Shown one piece after another: positions 1-10,730 of a stretch of DNA of 64,000 nucleotides; positions within the stretch are counted from its first letter, which is position 1, and the number at the start of each line of letters is the position of its first letter. The DNA comes from Melastoma dodecandrum (Eukaryota; Streptophyta; Magnoliopsida; Myrtales; Melastomataceae). The stretch lies in NCBI GenBank assembly GCA_029817715.1, contig JARUPY010000320.1:1-64000 (forward strand), in the 5' to 3' direction. Both the position numbers and the translations under genes were made by a program. The notes under the pieces are model-generated. The model was not told where the DNA came from. It did no database searches and saw nothing but the letters and a program-made list of their open reading frames with translations.

Positions 1-3000
1 GGGTCCCTTTCGTTTGCACAATGAGGAACCCCGCGCACAACTTACGCAAGGTTGTGCAGCCCGCATGCTCCGTACCTTGGTGCTTCCGAAATTGCATTTT
101 CCGAAGCCTAAATGATCCCCAAATGCTTCCCAAACTATTCAAAATTGGAGTTCTACATTTGACATTCGGGTCCCTTTCGTTTGCACAATGAGGAACCCCG
201 CGCACAACTTACGCAAGGTTGTGCATCCCGCATGCTCCGTACATTGATGCTTCCGAACTTGCATTTTCCGAAGCCTAAATGATCTCCAAATGCTTCCCAA
301 ACTATTCAAAATTGGAGTTCTACATTTGACATTCGGGTCCCTTTCGTTTGCACAATGAGGAACCCCGCGCACAACTTACGCAAGGTTGTGCATCCCGCAT
401 GCTCCGTACATTGATGCTTCCGAACTTGCATTTTCCGAAGCCTAAATGATCTCCAAATGCTTCCCAAACTATTCAAAATTGGAGTTCTACATTTGACATT
501 CGGGTCCCTTTCGTTTGCACAATGAGGAACCCCGCGCACAACTTACGCAAGGTTGTGCATCCCGCATGCTCCGTACCTTGGTGCTTCCGAACTTGCATTT
601 TCCGAAGCCTAAATGATCCCCAAATGCTTCCCAAACTATTCAAAATTGGAGTTCTACATTTGACATTCGGGTCCCTTTCGTTTGCACAATGAGGAACCCC
701 GCGCACAACTTACGCAAGGTTGTGCATCCCGCATGCTCCGTACATTGATGCTTCCGAACTTGCATTTTCCGAAGCCTAAATGATCTCCAAATGCTTCCCA
801 AACTATTCAAAATTGGAGTTCTACATTTGACATTCGGGTCCCTTTCGTTTGCACAATGAGGAACCCCGCGCACAACTTACGCAAGGTTGTGCATCCCGCA
901 TGCTCCGTACCTTGGTGCTTCCGAACTTGCATTTTCCGAAGCCTAAATGATCCCCAAATGCTTCCCAAACTATTCAAAATTGGAGTTCTACATTTGACAT
1001 TCGGGTCCCTTTCGTTTGCACAAGGAGGAACCCCGCGCACAACTTACGCAAGGTTGTGCATCCCGCATGCTCCGTACATTGATGCTTCCGAACTTGCATT
1101 TTCGGAAGCCTAAATGATCTCCAAATGCTTCCCAAACTATTCAAAATTGGAGTTCTACATTTGACATTCGGGTCCCTTTCGTTTGCACAAGGAGGAACCC
1201 CGCGCACAACTTACGCAAGGTTGTGCATCCCGCATGCTCCGTACCTTGGTGCTTCCGAACTTGCATTTTCCGAAGCCGAAATGATCCCCAAATGCTTCCC
1301 AAACTATTCAAAATTGGAGTTCTACATTTGACATTCGGGTCCCTTTCGTTTGCACAATGAGGAACCCCGCGCACAACTTACGCAAGGTTGTGCATCCCGC
1401 ATGCTCCGTACATTGATGCTTCCGAACTTGCATTTTCCGAAGCCTAAATGATCTCCAAATGCTTCCCAAACTATTCAAAATTGGAGTTCTACATTTGACA
1501 TTCGGGTCCCTTTCGTTTGCACAAGGAGGAACCCCGCGCACAACTTACGCAAGGTTGTGCATCCCGCATGCTCCGTACCTTGGTGCTTCCGAACTTGCAT
1601 TTTCCGAAGCCTAAATGATCCCCAAATGCTTCCCAAACTATTCAAAATTGGAGTTCTACATTTGACATTCGGGTCCCTTTCGTTTGCACAATGAGGAACC
1701 CCGCGCACAACTTACGCAAGGTTGTGCATCCCGCATGCTCCGTACATTGATGCTTCCGAACTTGCATTTTCCGAAGCCTAAATGATCTCCAAATGCTTCC
1801 CAAACTATTCAAAATTGGAGTTCTACATTTGACATTCGGGTCCCTTTCGTTTGCACAAGGAGGAACCCCGCGCACAACTTATGCAAGGTTGTGCATCCCG
1901 CATGCTCCGTACCTTGGTGCTTCCGAACTTGCATTTTCCGAAGCCAAAATGATCCCCAAATGCTTCCCAAACTATTCAAAATTGGAGTTCTACATTTGAC
2001 ATTCGGGTCCCTTTCGTTTGCACAATGAGGAACCCCGCGCACAACTTACGCAAGGTTGTGCATCCCGCATGCTCCGTACCTTGGTGCTTCCGAACTTGCA
2101 TTTTCCGAAGCCTAAATGATCCCCAAATGCTTCCCAAACTATTCAAAATTGGAGTTCTACATTTGACATTCGGGTCCCTTTCGTTTGCACAAGGAGGAAC
2201 CCCGCGCACAACTTACGCAAGGTTGTGCATCCCGCATGCTCCGTACCTTGGTGCTTCCGAACTTGCATTTTCCGAAGCCTAAATGATCCCCAAATGCTTC
2301 CCAAACTATTCAAAATTGGAGTTCTACATTTGACATTCGGGTCCCTTTCGTTTGCACAATGAGGAACCCCGCGCACAACTTACGCAAGGTTGTGCATCCC
2401 GCATGCTCCGTACCTTGGTGCTTCCGAACTTGCATTTTCCGAAGCCTAAATGATCCCCAAATGCTTCCCAAACTATTCAAAATTGGAGTTCTACATTTGA
2501 CATTCGGGTCCCTTTCGTTTGCACAATGAGGAACCCCGCGCACAACTTACGCAAGGTTGTGCATCCCGCATGCTCCGTACATTGATGCTTCCGAACTTGC
2601 ATTTTCCGAAGCCTAAATGATCTCCAAATGCTTCCCAAACTATTCAAAATTGGAGTTCTACATTTGACATTCGGGTCCCTTTCGTTTGCACAATGAGGAA
2701 CCCCGCGCACAACTTACGCAAGGTTGTGCATCCCGCATGCTCCGTACATTGATGCTTCCGAACTTGCATTTTCCGAAGCCTAAATGATCCCCAAATGCTT
2801 CCCAAACTATTCAAAATTGGAGTTCTACATTTGACATTCGGGTCCCTTTCGTTTGCACAATGAGGAACCCCGCGCACAACTTACGCAAGGTTGTGCATCC
2901 CGCATGCTCCGTACCTTGGTGCTTCCGAAATTGCATTTTCCGAAGCCTAAATGATCCCCAAATGCTTCCCAAACTATTCCAAATTGGAGTTCTACATTTG

Positions 3001-3055
3001 ACATTCGGGTCCCTTTCGTTTGCACAATGAGGAACCCCGCGCACAACTTACGCAA
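1..3055. repeat. 167-bp satellite array, left block
   Basis: About 18 head-to-tail monomers of exactly 167 bp, beginning at base 1 with gggtccc. Monomers differ at a few recurrent sites: cattgatgc or ccttggtgc, gatctcc or gatcccc, aatgagg or aaggagg, and gaacttgc or gaaattgc. Each monomer holds a perfect 7-bp inverted repeat, GCACAAC/GTTGTGC with a 9-nt spacer (first at 35-57). Because 167 is not divisible by three, the open frames of about 77 codons on the minus strand are by-products of the repeat. No gene is present. The right edge passes into the noisy block near 3056-3066. Confidence 0.97.
1003..2004. repeat. dimeric higher-order repeat, 334 bp x 3
   Basis: Two monomer classes alternate three times. 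One has cattgatgc with gatctcc (starting at 1003, 1337 and 1671); the other has ccttggtgc with gatcccc and aaggagg (1170, 1504, 1838). The unit is 2 x 167 = 334 bp. Read directly from the variant sites. Confidence 0.85.
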
Positions 3056-6000
3056 GGTTGTGCACTCTTCCCGGCAATGCTCCGTACATTGGTGCTTCCC
3101 GAACTTGCATTTTCGCAGAAGCTAGAGAGCCAATAATGATACTCACCAAACTGCTTGCCCAAACTATTCAATAAAATTGGTAGTTCTATAACATTTAGAC
3201 AATTCTCGAGTCCAATCCACCCGTATTAGCCCAAAAAAGAGGAGGAACACAATAAAACAAAAAATCAAAGCGCAACCCGAACTTATGCATAGTTGTCGCA
3301 TCCTGCACCCGCCGTCACCTTGGTGCTTCCGAACTTGCATTTTCCGAAAAAATAATACCCAAATACTTACCAAACTAGCAATAACCACAAGGAGGAACCC
3401 TCGCCCGCACGACATGGGGTGGGGGTTGCGCCGCCCGCATGTTGCGCACCTTGGTGATTCAGATACAAATACCGAACTTGCATTTTCCAAAGCCGAAATG
3501 ATCCCCAAAAATGCGATCCCAAACTATTCAAAATTGGAGTTTCGTCCATGAAGGACTATTCGGCAGTCCCTTTCGTTTGCACGAGGGAAATGAGGAACCT
3601 CCTTAGCTGCACAACTTACGCTAGGGTTGTTGCAATCCTCGCATAGCTCCGGGTAACGATCTGCATCCCGCCTGCCCCGCTACCATGCCGAATTCTTCTG
3701 AACTTGCAGTTTGCTCGAAAGCCGTAAAAGAGCTCGTATCAGAATGCTTCCCAAACAATTGCAAAATTGGAGTTCTACAGGTTTGACTTCATCCGGGTCC
3801 TGGTAGCCGTCTCAGTTTAGCACAACTACCGCCCCCCCGCCCAACTTACGCAAGGTTGTGCATCCCGCATGCTCCGTACATTGATGCTTCCGAACTTGCA
3901 TTTTCCGAAGCCTAAATGATCTCCAAATGCTTCCCAAACTATTCAAAATTGAAGTTCTACATTTGACATTCGGGTGCCTTTCGGCTGCACTAGCGAACCT
4001 CGCCGCACAAAGGATAACTTATGCAAGGTTGTGCATGCCGCAAAGCACGTACACTTATGGTGATTCCGACCTTGCTTCTTCTTCAAAGTCCATGAAACTG
4101 ATCCCCGGAGCATATGCTTCCCCAGACTATGTCAAAATTGGAGTTGTGTTAGCCATTTGACATTGACATACGTTCCCTTACTCGTTTGCACAATGAGGAA
4201 GCCTTCCGAGCGCACAACTTACACGCAAGGTTTGTGCATACCGGGCCGCAGGTCATTCGCGCTGCTCCGTACCTTGGTCGCTCCCCTTGGATTGTCCGAA
4301 ATTGCAGATTTATCATGAACAGCCTATAATGACTCCCCAAATGCTCCCTACACTATCTCAAAATTGGCGAGTTCCTTCATTGCGACATTCGGGTCCCTTG
4401 ATATCTTTTGCAACGAAGGGAGGAACCCTCGCGCACTTTAACTTAACGCAAGGTTTTGCATCCTGGCCGCGCGCAGTGCCTCGGCGTGACCTTGAGGTGG
4501 CTTATATTCTTAGCCGAAACTTAGTCATTTTCCGACAGCCTAAATGAATCTCAACAAAATGCGTTCCCAAACGTTATTCAAAGATTGGAGGTTCTACATT
4601 TGACATTCGGGTCCCTTTCGATTCGCAAAAGGAGGAACCGCCCAACTGCGCTACAAAACGAAAAACTTACGCAAGGTTGTGCATCCCGCATGCTCACGTA
4701 CATAGATGACTTCCGAACTTGGCATTTTTTCCGAAGAAACATTCCATAAAACAATGATCTCCCAAATGCTTCGCACAAACTATTCAAAATTGAGAGTTCT
4801 ATCATTTCGACGACTTCCGGCCGTCCTCTCAAGTCTATACCCAATGGAGGCAAACCCCAGTGGATCGGCGTCAACTACTGTACGCAGAGTGTCTGTGCAA
4901 TCCCGTCATAATCCGCTCCGTACCTTCGTGATTAACCGAACTTAGCATTTTCCCAAAGCACGTAAATGATCCCCCAAATGCGTTCTTCTCCAAACTATTC
5001 AAACTTGCGGGAGTTCTCCATACTTGAGCATTCGGAGCCCTTTCTGTTGACCACAAGTGAGGAACCCACCGAGACGCACGAAACTTACGTCAAGGTTGTT
5101 GCATCCTCGCATGCTCCGTTAACATTGGTGCTAATTCCGAACTGGCATTTTGCTCCAAGACCGAGAATGATCAACAAATGCTTCCCAAACTATTCAAAAT
5201 GGAAGTTCTACATTTGACAGGTGTTCGGGGTGTCCCTTGTCGTTTGCACAAAGTGGGAGGAAACCGCACCTCACCCCTCCCCTCCAAGGAAGAGCGCAGC
5301 TTAACATTCACGCAAAGGTTGTGCATCCCGCGCATGCTACCGTACATTGGATGCTAGTGTGCCGCAGACTTTGCTTGGTTGTCCGACAGCCTAACAATGA
5401 TCTCCAAATGCAAATCACGCAAACGATTCAGAATTGGAGTTGTACATTAGACATTCGTAGAGTCCCTTCAACCGTTTGCACAATGAGGAACCCCAAGCGC
5501 ACCGTCCCTGGGTCGCGACTAACTTTACGCCAGGTATTGGTGCATCCACAGCATACAAGCTCCAGTACACTCTGGTGCTGTGCCAAATCTGGCATATTAT
5601 TCCCAACAGCCTAAGATGATCCCCAAAAGCTTACCAAAACTATCCCAAATTGGACGTTCTTCATTTGACAGTCAGGGACCCTTATGCGTTTGTGCGACAA
5701 GGAGGAACCTCCGGCGCACATTACAATACGCAAGGTTTTGCATCCACCGCATGCTCCGTATACCTTGGTGCTCTAAGATGCCGAACTTCCGGCATGTTTT
5801 TTCGAAGCCTAAAAGATCTCCCAATGAGCTTACCGCAAATTATTCACAAATTGGAGTTCTACATAGTTTAAGCATCTCGGGTCCCTTTCGTTATTCTTGC
5901 AAAAGGAGGAAACCACTGCGCAGATCGAACTTTACGCAAGGTTGTGCATACCCCGCAATGCAGACCTGTACATTAGATGCTTCCGAACTTGCATTTTTTC

Positions 6001-6135
6001 CGAAGCCTAAATGATGCTACCAAATGCTTCCCAAACTATTCAAAACACTTGCGAGAGTTCTACATATTGCACATTCGGGTCCCTTCTCGTTTGCACAATG
6101 ATGGTACTCATCTAGCGCACAACTTAATGCAAAAG
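3056..6135. repeat. insertion-rich, noisy satellite block
   Basis: The same satellite in the same orientation, but nearly every monomer carries many extra bases. Spacing between successive copies of the ggagttctacat landmark averages about 203 bp here (16 steps from about 2985 to 6232) instead of 167, so the excess is mostly insertions, with few substitutions. A 134-bp island at 3842-3975 is almost clean. The pattern fits uncorrected or partly corrected long-read sequence better than natural decay, which would give more substitutions. Open frames of 60-144 codons here (for example 5237-5614 and 5580-6014) are satellite read in shifted frames, not genes. Confidence 0.85.
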
Positions 6136-9100
6136 GTTGTGCATCCCGCATGCTCCGTACATTGATGCTTCCGAACTTGCATTTTCCGAAGCCTAAATGA
6201 TCTCCAAATGCTTCCCAAACTATTCAAAATTGGAGTTCTACATTTGACATTCGGGTCCCTTTCGTTTGCACAATGAGGAACCCCGCGCACAACTTACGCA
6301 AGGTTGTGCATCCCGCATGCTCCGTACCTTGGTGCTTCCGAACTTGCATTTTCCGAAGCCTAAATGATCCCCAAATGCTTCCCAAACTATTCAAAATTGG
6401 AGTTCTACATTTGACATTCGGGTCCCTTTCGTTTGCACAAGGAGGAACCCCGCGCACAACTTACGCAAGGTTGTGCATCCCGCATGCTCCGTACATTGAT
6501 GCTTCCGAACTTGCATTTTCCGAAGCCTAAATGATCTCCAAATGCTTCCCAAACTATTCAAAATTGGAGTTCTACATTTGACATTCGGGTCCCTTTCGTT
6601 TGCACAAGGAGGAACCCCGCGCACAACTTACGCAAGGTTGTGCATCCCGCATGCTCCGTACATTGATGCTTCCGAACTTGCATTTTCCGAAGCCTAAATG
6701 ATCTCCAAATGCTTCCCAAACTATTCAAAATTGGAGTTCTACATTTGACATTCGGGTCCCTTTCGTTTGCACAAGGAGGAACCTCGCGCACAACTTACGC
6801 AAGGTTGTGCATCCCGCATGCTCCGTACCTTGGTGATTCCGAACTTGCATTTTCCGAAGCCGAAATGATCCCCAAATGCTTCCCAAACTATTCAAAATTG
6901 GAGTTCTACATTTGACATTCGGGTCCCTTTCGTTTGCACAATGAGGAACCCCGCGCACAACTTACGCAAGGTTGGGCATCCCGCATGCTCCGTACCTTGG
7001 TGCTTCCGAACTTGCATTTTCCGAAGCCTAAATGATCCCCAAATGCTTCCCAAACTATTCAAAATTGGAGTTCTACATTTGACATTCGGGTCCCTTTCGT
7101 TTGCACAATGAGGAACCCCGCGCACAACTTACGCAAGGTTGTGCATCCCGCATGCTCCGTACATTGATGCTTCCGAACTTGCATTTTCCGAAGCCTAAAT
7201 GATCTCCAAATGCTTCCCAAACTATTCAAAATTGGAGTTCTACATTTGACATTCGGGTCCCTTTCGTTTGCACAATGAGGAACCCCGCGCACAACTTACG
7301 CAAGGTTGTGCATCCCGCATGCTCCGTACATTGATGCTTCCGAACTTGCATTTTCCGAAGCCTAAATGATCTCCAAATGCTTCCCAAACTATTCAAAATT
7401 GGAGTTCTACATTTGACATTCGGGTCCCTTTCGTTTGCACAAGGAGGAACCTCGCGCACAACTTATGCAAGGTTGTGCATCCCGCATGCTCCGTACCTTG
7501 GTGCTTCCGAACTTGCATTTTCCGAAGCCTAAATGATCCCCAAATGCTTCCCAAACTATTCAAAATTGGAGTTCTACATTTGACATTCGGGTCCCTTTCG
7601 TTTGCACAATGAGGAACCCCGCGCACAACTTACGCAAGGTTGTGCATCCCGCATGCTCCGTACCTTGGTGCTTCCGAACTTGCATTTTCCGAAGCCAAAA
7701 TGATCCCCAAATGCTTCCCAAACTATTCAAAATTGGAGTTCTACATTTGACATTCGGGTCCCTTTCGTTTGCACAATGAGGAACCCCGCGCACAACTTAC
7801 GCAAGGTTGTGCATCCCGCATGCTCCGTACATTGATGCTTCCGAACTTGCATTTTCCGAAGCCTAAATGATCTCCAAATGCTTCCCAAACTATTCAAAAT
7901 TGGAGTTCTACATTTGACATTCGGGTCCCTTTCGTTTGCACAATGAGGAACCCCGCGCACAACTTACGCAAGGTTGTGCATCCCGCATGCTCCGTACATT
8001 GATGCTTCCGAACTTGCATTTTCCGAAGCCTAAATGATCCCCAAATGCTTCCCAAACTATTCAAAATTGGAGTTCTACATTTGACATTCGGGTCCCTTTC
8101 GTTTGCACAAGGAGGAACCTCGCGCACAACTTACGCAAGGTTGTGCATCCCGCATGCTCCGTACCTTGGTGCTTCCGAACTTGCATTTTCCGAAGCCTAA
8201 ATGATCCCCAAATGCTTCCCAAACTATTCAAAATTGGAGTTCTACATTTGACATTCGGGTCCCTTTCGTTTGCACAATGAGGAACCCCGCGCACAACTTA
8301 CGCAAGGTTGTGCATCCCGCATGCTCCGTACCTTGGTGCTTCCGAACTTGCATTTTCCGAAGCCTAAATGATCCCCAAATGCTTCCCAAACTATTCAAAA
8401 TTGGAGTTCTACATTTGACATTCGGGTCCCTTTCGTTTGCACAATGAGGAACCCCGCGCACAACTTACGCAAGGTTGTGCATCCCGCATGCTCCGTACAT
8501 TGGTGCTTCCGAACTTGCATTTTCCGAAGCCTAAATGATCTCCAAATGCTTCCCAAACTATTCAAAATTGGAGTTCTACATTTGACATTCGGGTCCCTTT
8601 CGTTGCACAATGAGGAACCCCGCGCACAACTTACGCAAGGTTGTGCATCCCGCATGCTCCGTACCTTGGTGCTTCCGAACTTGCATTTTCCGAAGCCTAA
8701 ATGATCCCCAAATGCTTCCCAAACTATTCAAAATTGGAGTTCTACATTTGACATTCGGGTCCCTTTCGTTTGCACAAGGAGGAACCCCGCGCACAACTTA
8801 CGCAAGGTTGTGCATCCCGCATGCTCCGTACCTTGGTGCTTCCGAACTTGCATTTTCCGAAGCCTAAATGATCTCCAAATGCTTCCCAAACTATTCAAAA
8901 TTGGAGTTCTACATTTGACATTCGGGTCCCTTTCGTTTGCACAATGAGGAACCCCGCGCACAACTTACGCAAGGTTGTGCATCCCGCATGCTCCGTACAT
9001 TGATGCTTCCGAACTTGCATTTTCCGAAGCCTAAATGATCTCCAAATGCTTCCCAAACTATTCAAAATTGGAGTTCTACATTTGACATTCGGGTCCCTTT

Positions 9101-10173
9101 CGTTTGCACAATGAGGAACCTCGCGCACAACTTACGCAAGGTTGTGCATCCCGCATGCTCCGTACCTTGGTGCTTCCGAACTTGCATTTTCCGAAGCCTA
9201 AATGATCCCCAAATGCTTCCCAAACTATTCAAAATTGGAGTTCTACATTTGACATTCGGGTCCCTTTCGTTTGCACAATGAGGAACCCCGCGCACAACTT
9301 ACGCAAGGTTGTGCATCCCGCATGCTCCGTACATTGATGCTTCCGAACTTGCATTTTCCGAAGCCTAAATGATCTCCAAATGCTTCCCAAACTATTCAAA
9401 ATTGGAGTTCTACATTTGACATTCGGGTCCCTTTCGTTTGCACAAGGAGGAACCCCGCGCACAACTTACGCAAGGTTGTGCATCCCGCATGCTCCGTACC
9501 TTGGTGCTTCCGAACTTGCATTTTCCGAAGCCTAAATGATCCCCAAATGCTTCCCAAACTATTCAAAATTGGAGTTCTACATTTGACATTCGGGTCCCTT
9601 TCGTTTGCACAAGGAGGAACCCCGCGCACAACTTACGCAAGGTTGTGCATCCCGCATGCTCCGTACATTGATGCTTCCGAACTTGCATTTTCCGAAGCCT
9701 AAATGATCTCCAAATGCTTCCCAAACTATTCAAAATTGGAGTTCTACATTTGACATTCGGGTCCCTTTCGTTTGCACAAGGAGGAACCTCGCGCACAACT
9801 TACGCAAGGTTGTGCATCCCGCATGCTCCGTACATTGATGCTTCCGAACTTGCATTTTCCGAAGCCTAAATGATCTCCAAATGCTTCCCAAACTATTCAA
9901 AATTGGAGTTCTACATTTGACATTCGGGTCCCTTTCGTTTGCACAAGGAGGAACCTCGCGCACAACTTACGCAAGGTTGTGCATCCCGCATGCTCCGTAC
10001 CTTGGTGCTTCCGAACTTGCATTTTCCGAAGCCTAAATGATCCCCAAATGCTTCCCAAACTATTCAAAATTGGAGTTCTACATTTGACATTCGGGTCCCT
10101 TTCGTTTGCACAATGAGGAACCCCGCGCACAACTTACGCAAGGTTGTGCATCCCGCATGCTCCGTACCTTGGT
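6136..10173. repeat. 167-bp satellite array, second block
   Basis: About 24 regular monomers in the same orientation as the left block. One monomer starting at 8591 is 166 bp because the run cgtttgcac reads cgttgcac. The variant cctcgcgc in place of ccccgcgc recurs every 668 bp in the first half (see the tetramer feature). No gene seen. Confidence 0.96.
6587..8590. repeat. tetrameric higher-order repeat, 668 bp x 3
   Basis: The class order repeats every four monomers: a cattgatgc monomer, a ccttggtgc monomer carrying cctcgcgc, a second ccttggtgc monomer, then another cattgatgc monomer. The cctcgcgc marker falls at about 6783, 7451 and 8119, exactly 668 bp apart. The third unit differs slightly: its first monomer combines cattgatgc with gatcccc. 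Confidence 0.82.
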
Positions 10174-10730
10174 GATTCCGAACTTGAATTTTCCGATGCT
10201 CTAAATGATCCCCAAAAATGCTTCCCTAACTATTCAAAATTGGAGTTCTACATTTAGGCATTCGGGTCCCTTTCTGTTGGAACATTGTGGGTCCGCGCAC
10301 AAATACGCCAAGGTTGTGGATCCCGCATGCTCCGTACATTGATGCTTGCGAACTTGCATTTTCCGAAGCCTAAATGATCTCCAAATGGCTCCAAAAATAT
10401 TCCATAAATTGGAATTCTGCATTTGGCTTTGGGTTCCCTTTCCTTTGCACATTGAGGAACCCGGCGCACAACTTAAGCAAGGTGGGTTGCATCACGCTTG
10501 CTCCGTACATTGATGCTTCAGAACTTGCATTTTCCGAAGCATAAATGATTCCCAAATGCTTCCCCAAAATATTCAAAAATGGGTGGTAGAGTTCTACATT
10601 TGACATTCGGGTCCCTCTCGTTTGCGCCAGGAAGATCCTCTGCGCACAACTTATCGCAACGGTCGTGCATCCCGCATGCTCCGTACCTTGGTGACTTCCG
10701 GAACTTGCATTTTCCGAAAGCCTAAATGAT
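10174..10730. repeat. three divergent satellite monomers
   Basis: Landmark spacing here is 169, 177 and 173 bp, and substitutions and small insertions are mixed. The variants ttctgcatttggc and cctttgcac also occur together in a monomer near 57050-57080, so at least part of the divergence is a real subfamily and not only sequence error. No gene is visible. Confidence 0.75.

Noticed and set aside
83..108. CENP-B box-like stretch in the monomer (minus strand cttcggaaaatgcaagt)
   Set aside because: It matches TTCG, the central A and C, but two of the three terminal G positions are A, so it matches 7 of 9 core bases only. A functional box cannot be claimed, and plants are not known to use one.
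5237..6014. Possible small proteins of 125 and 144 codons in the noisy block
   Set aside because: The underlying DNA is recognisable satellite with inserted bases. No motif is seen and the block is probably low-quality sequence.
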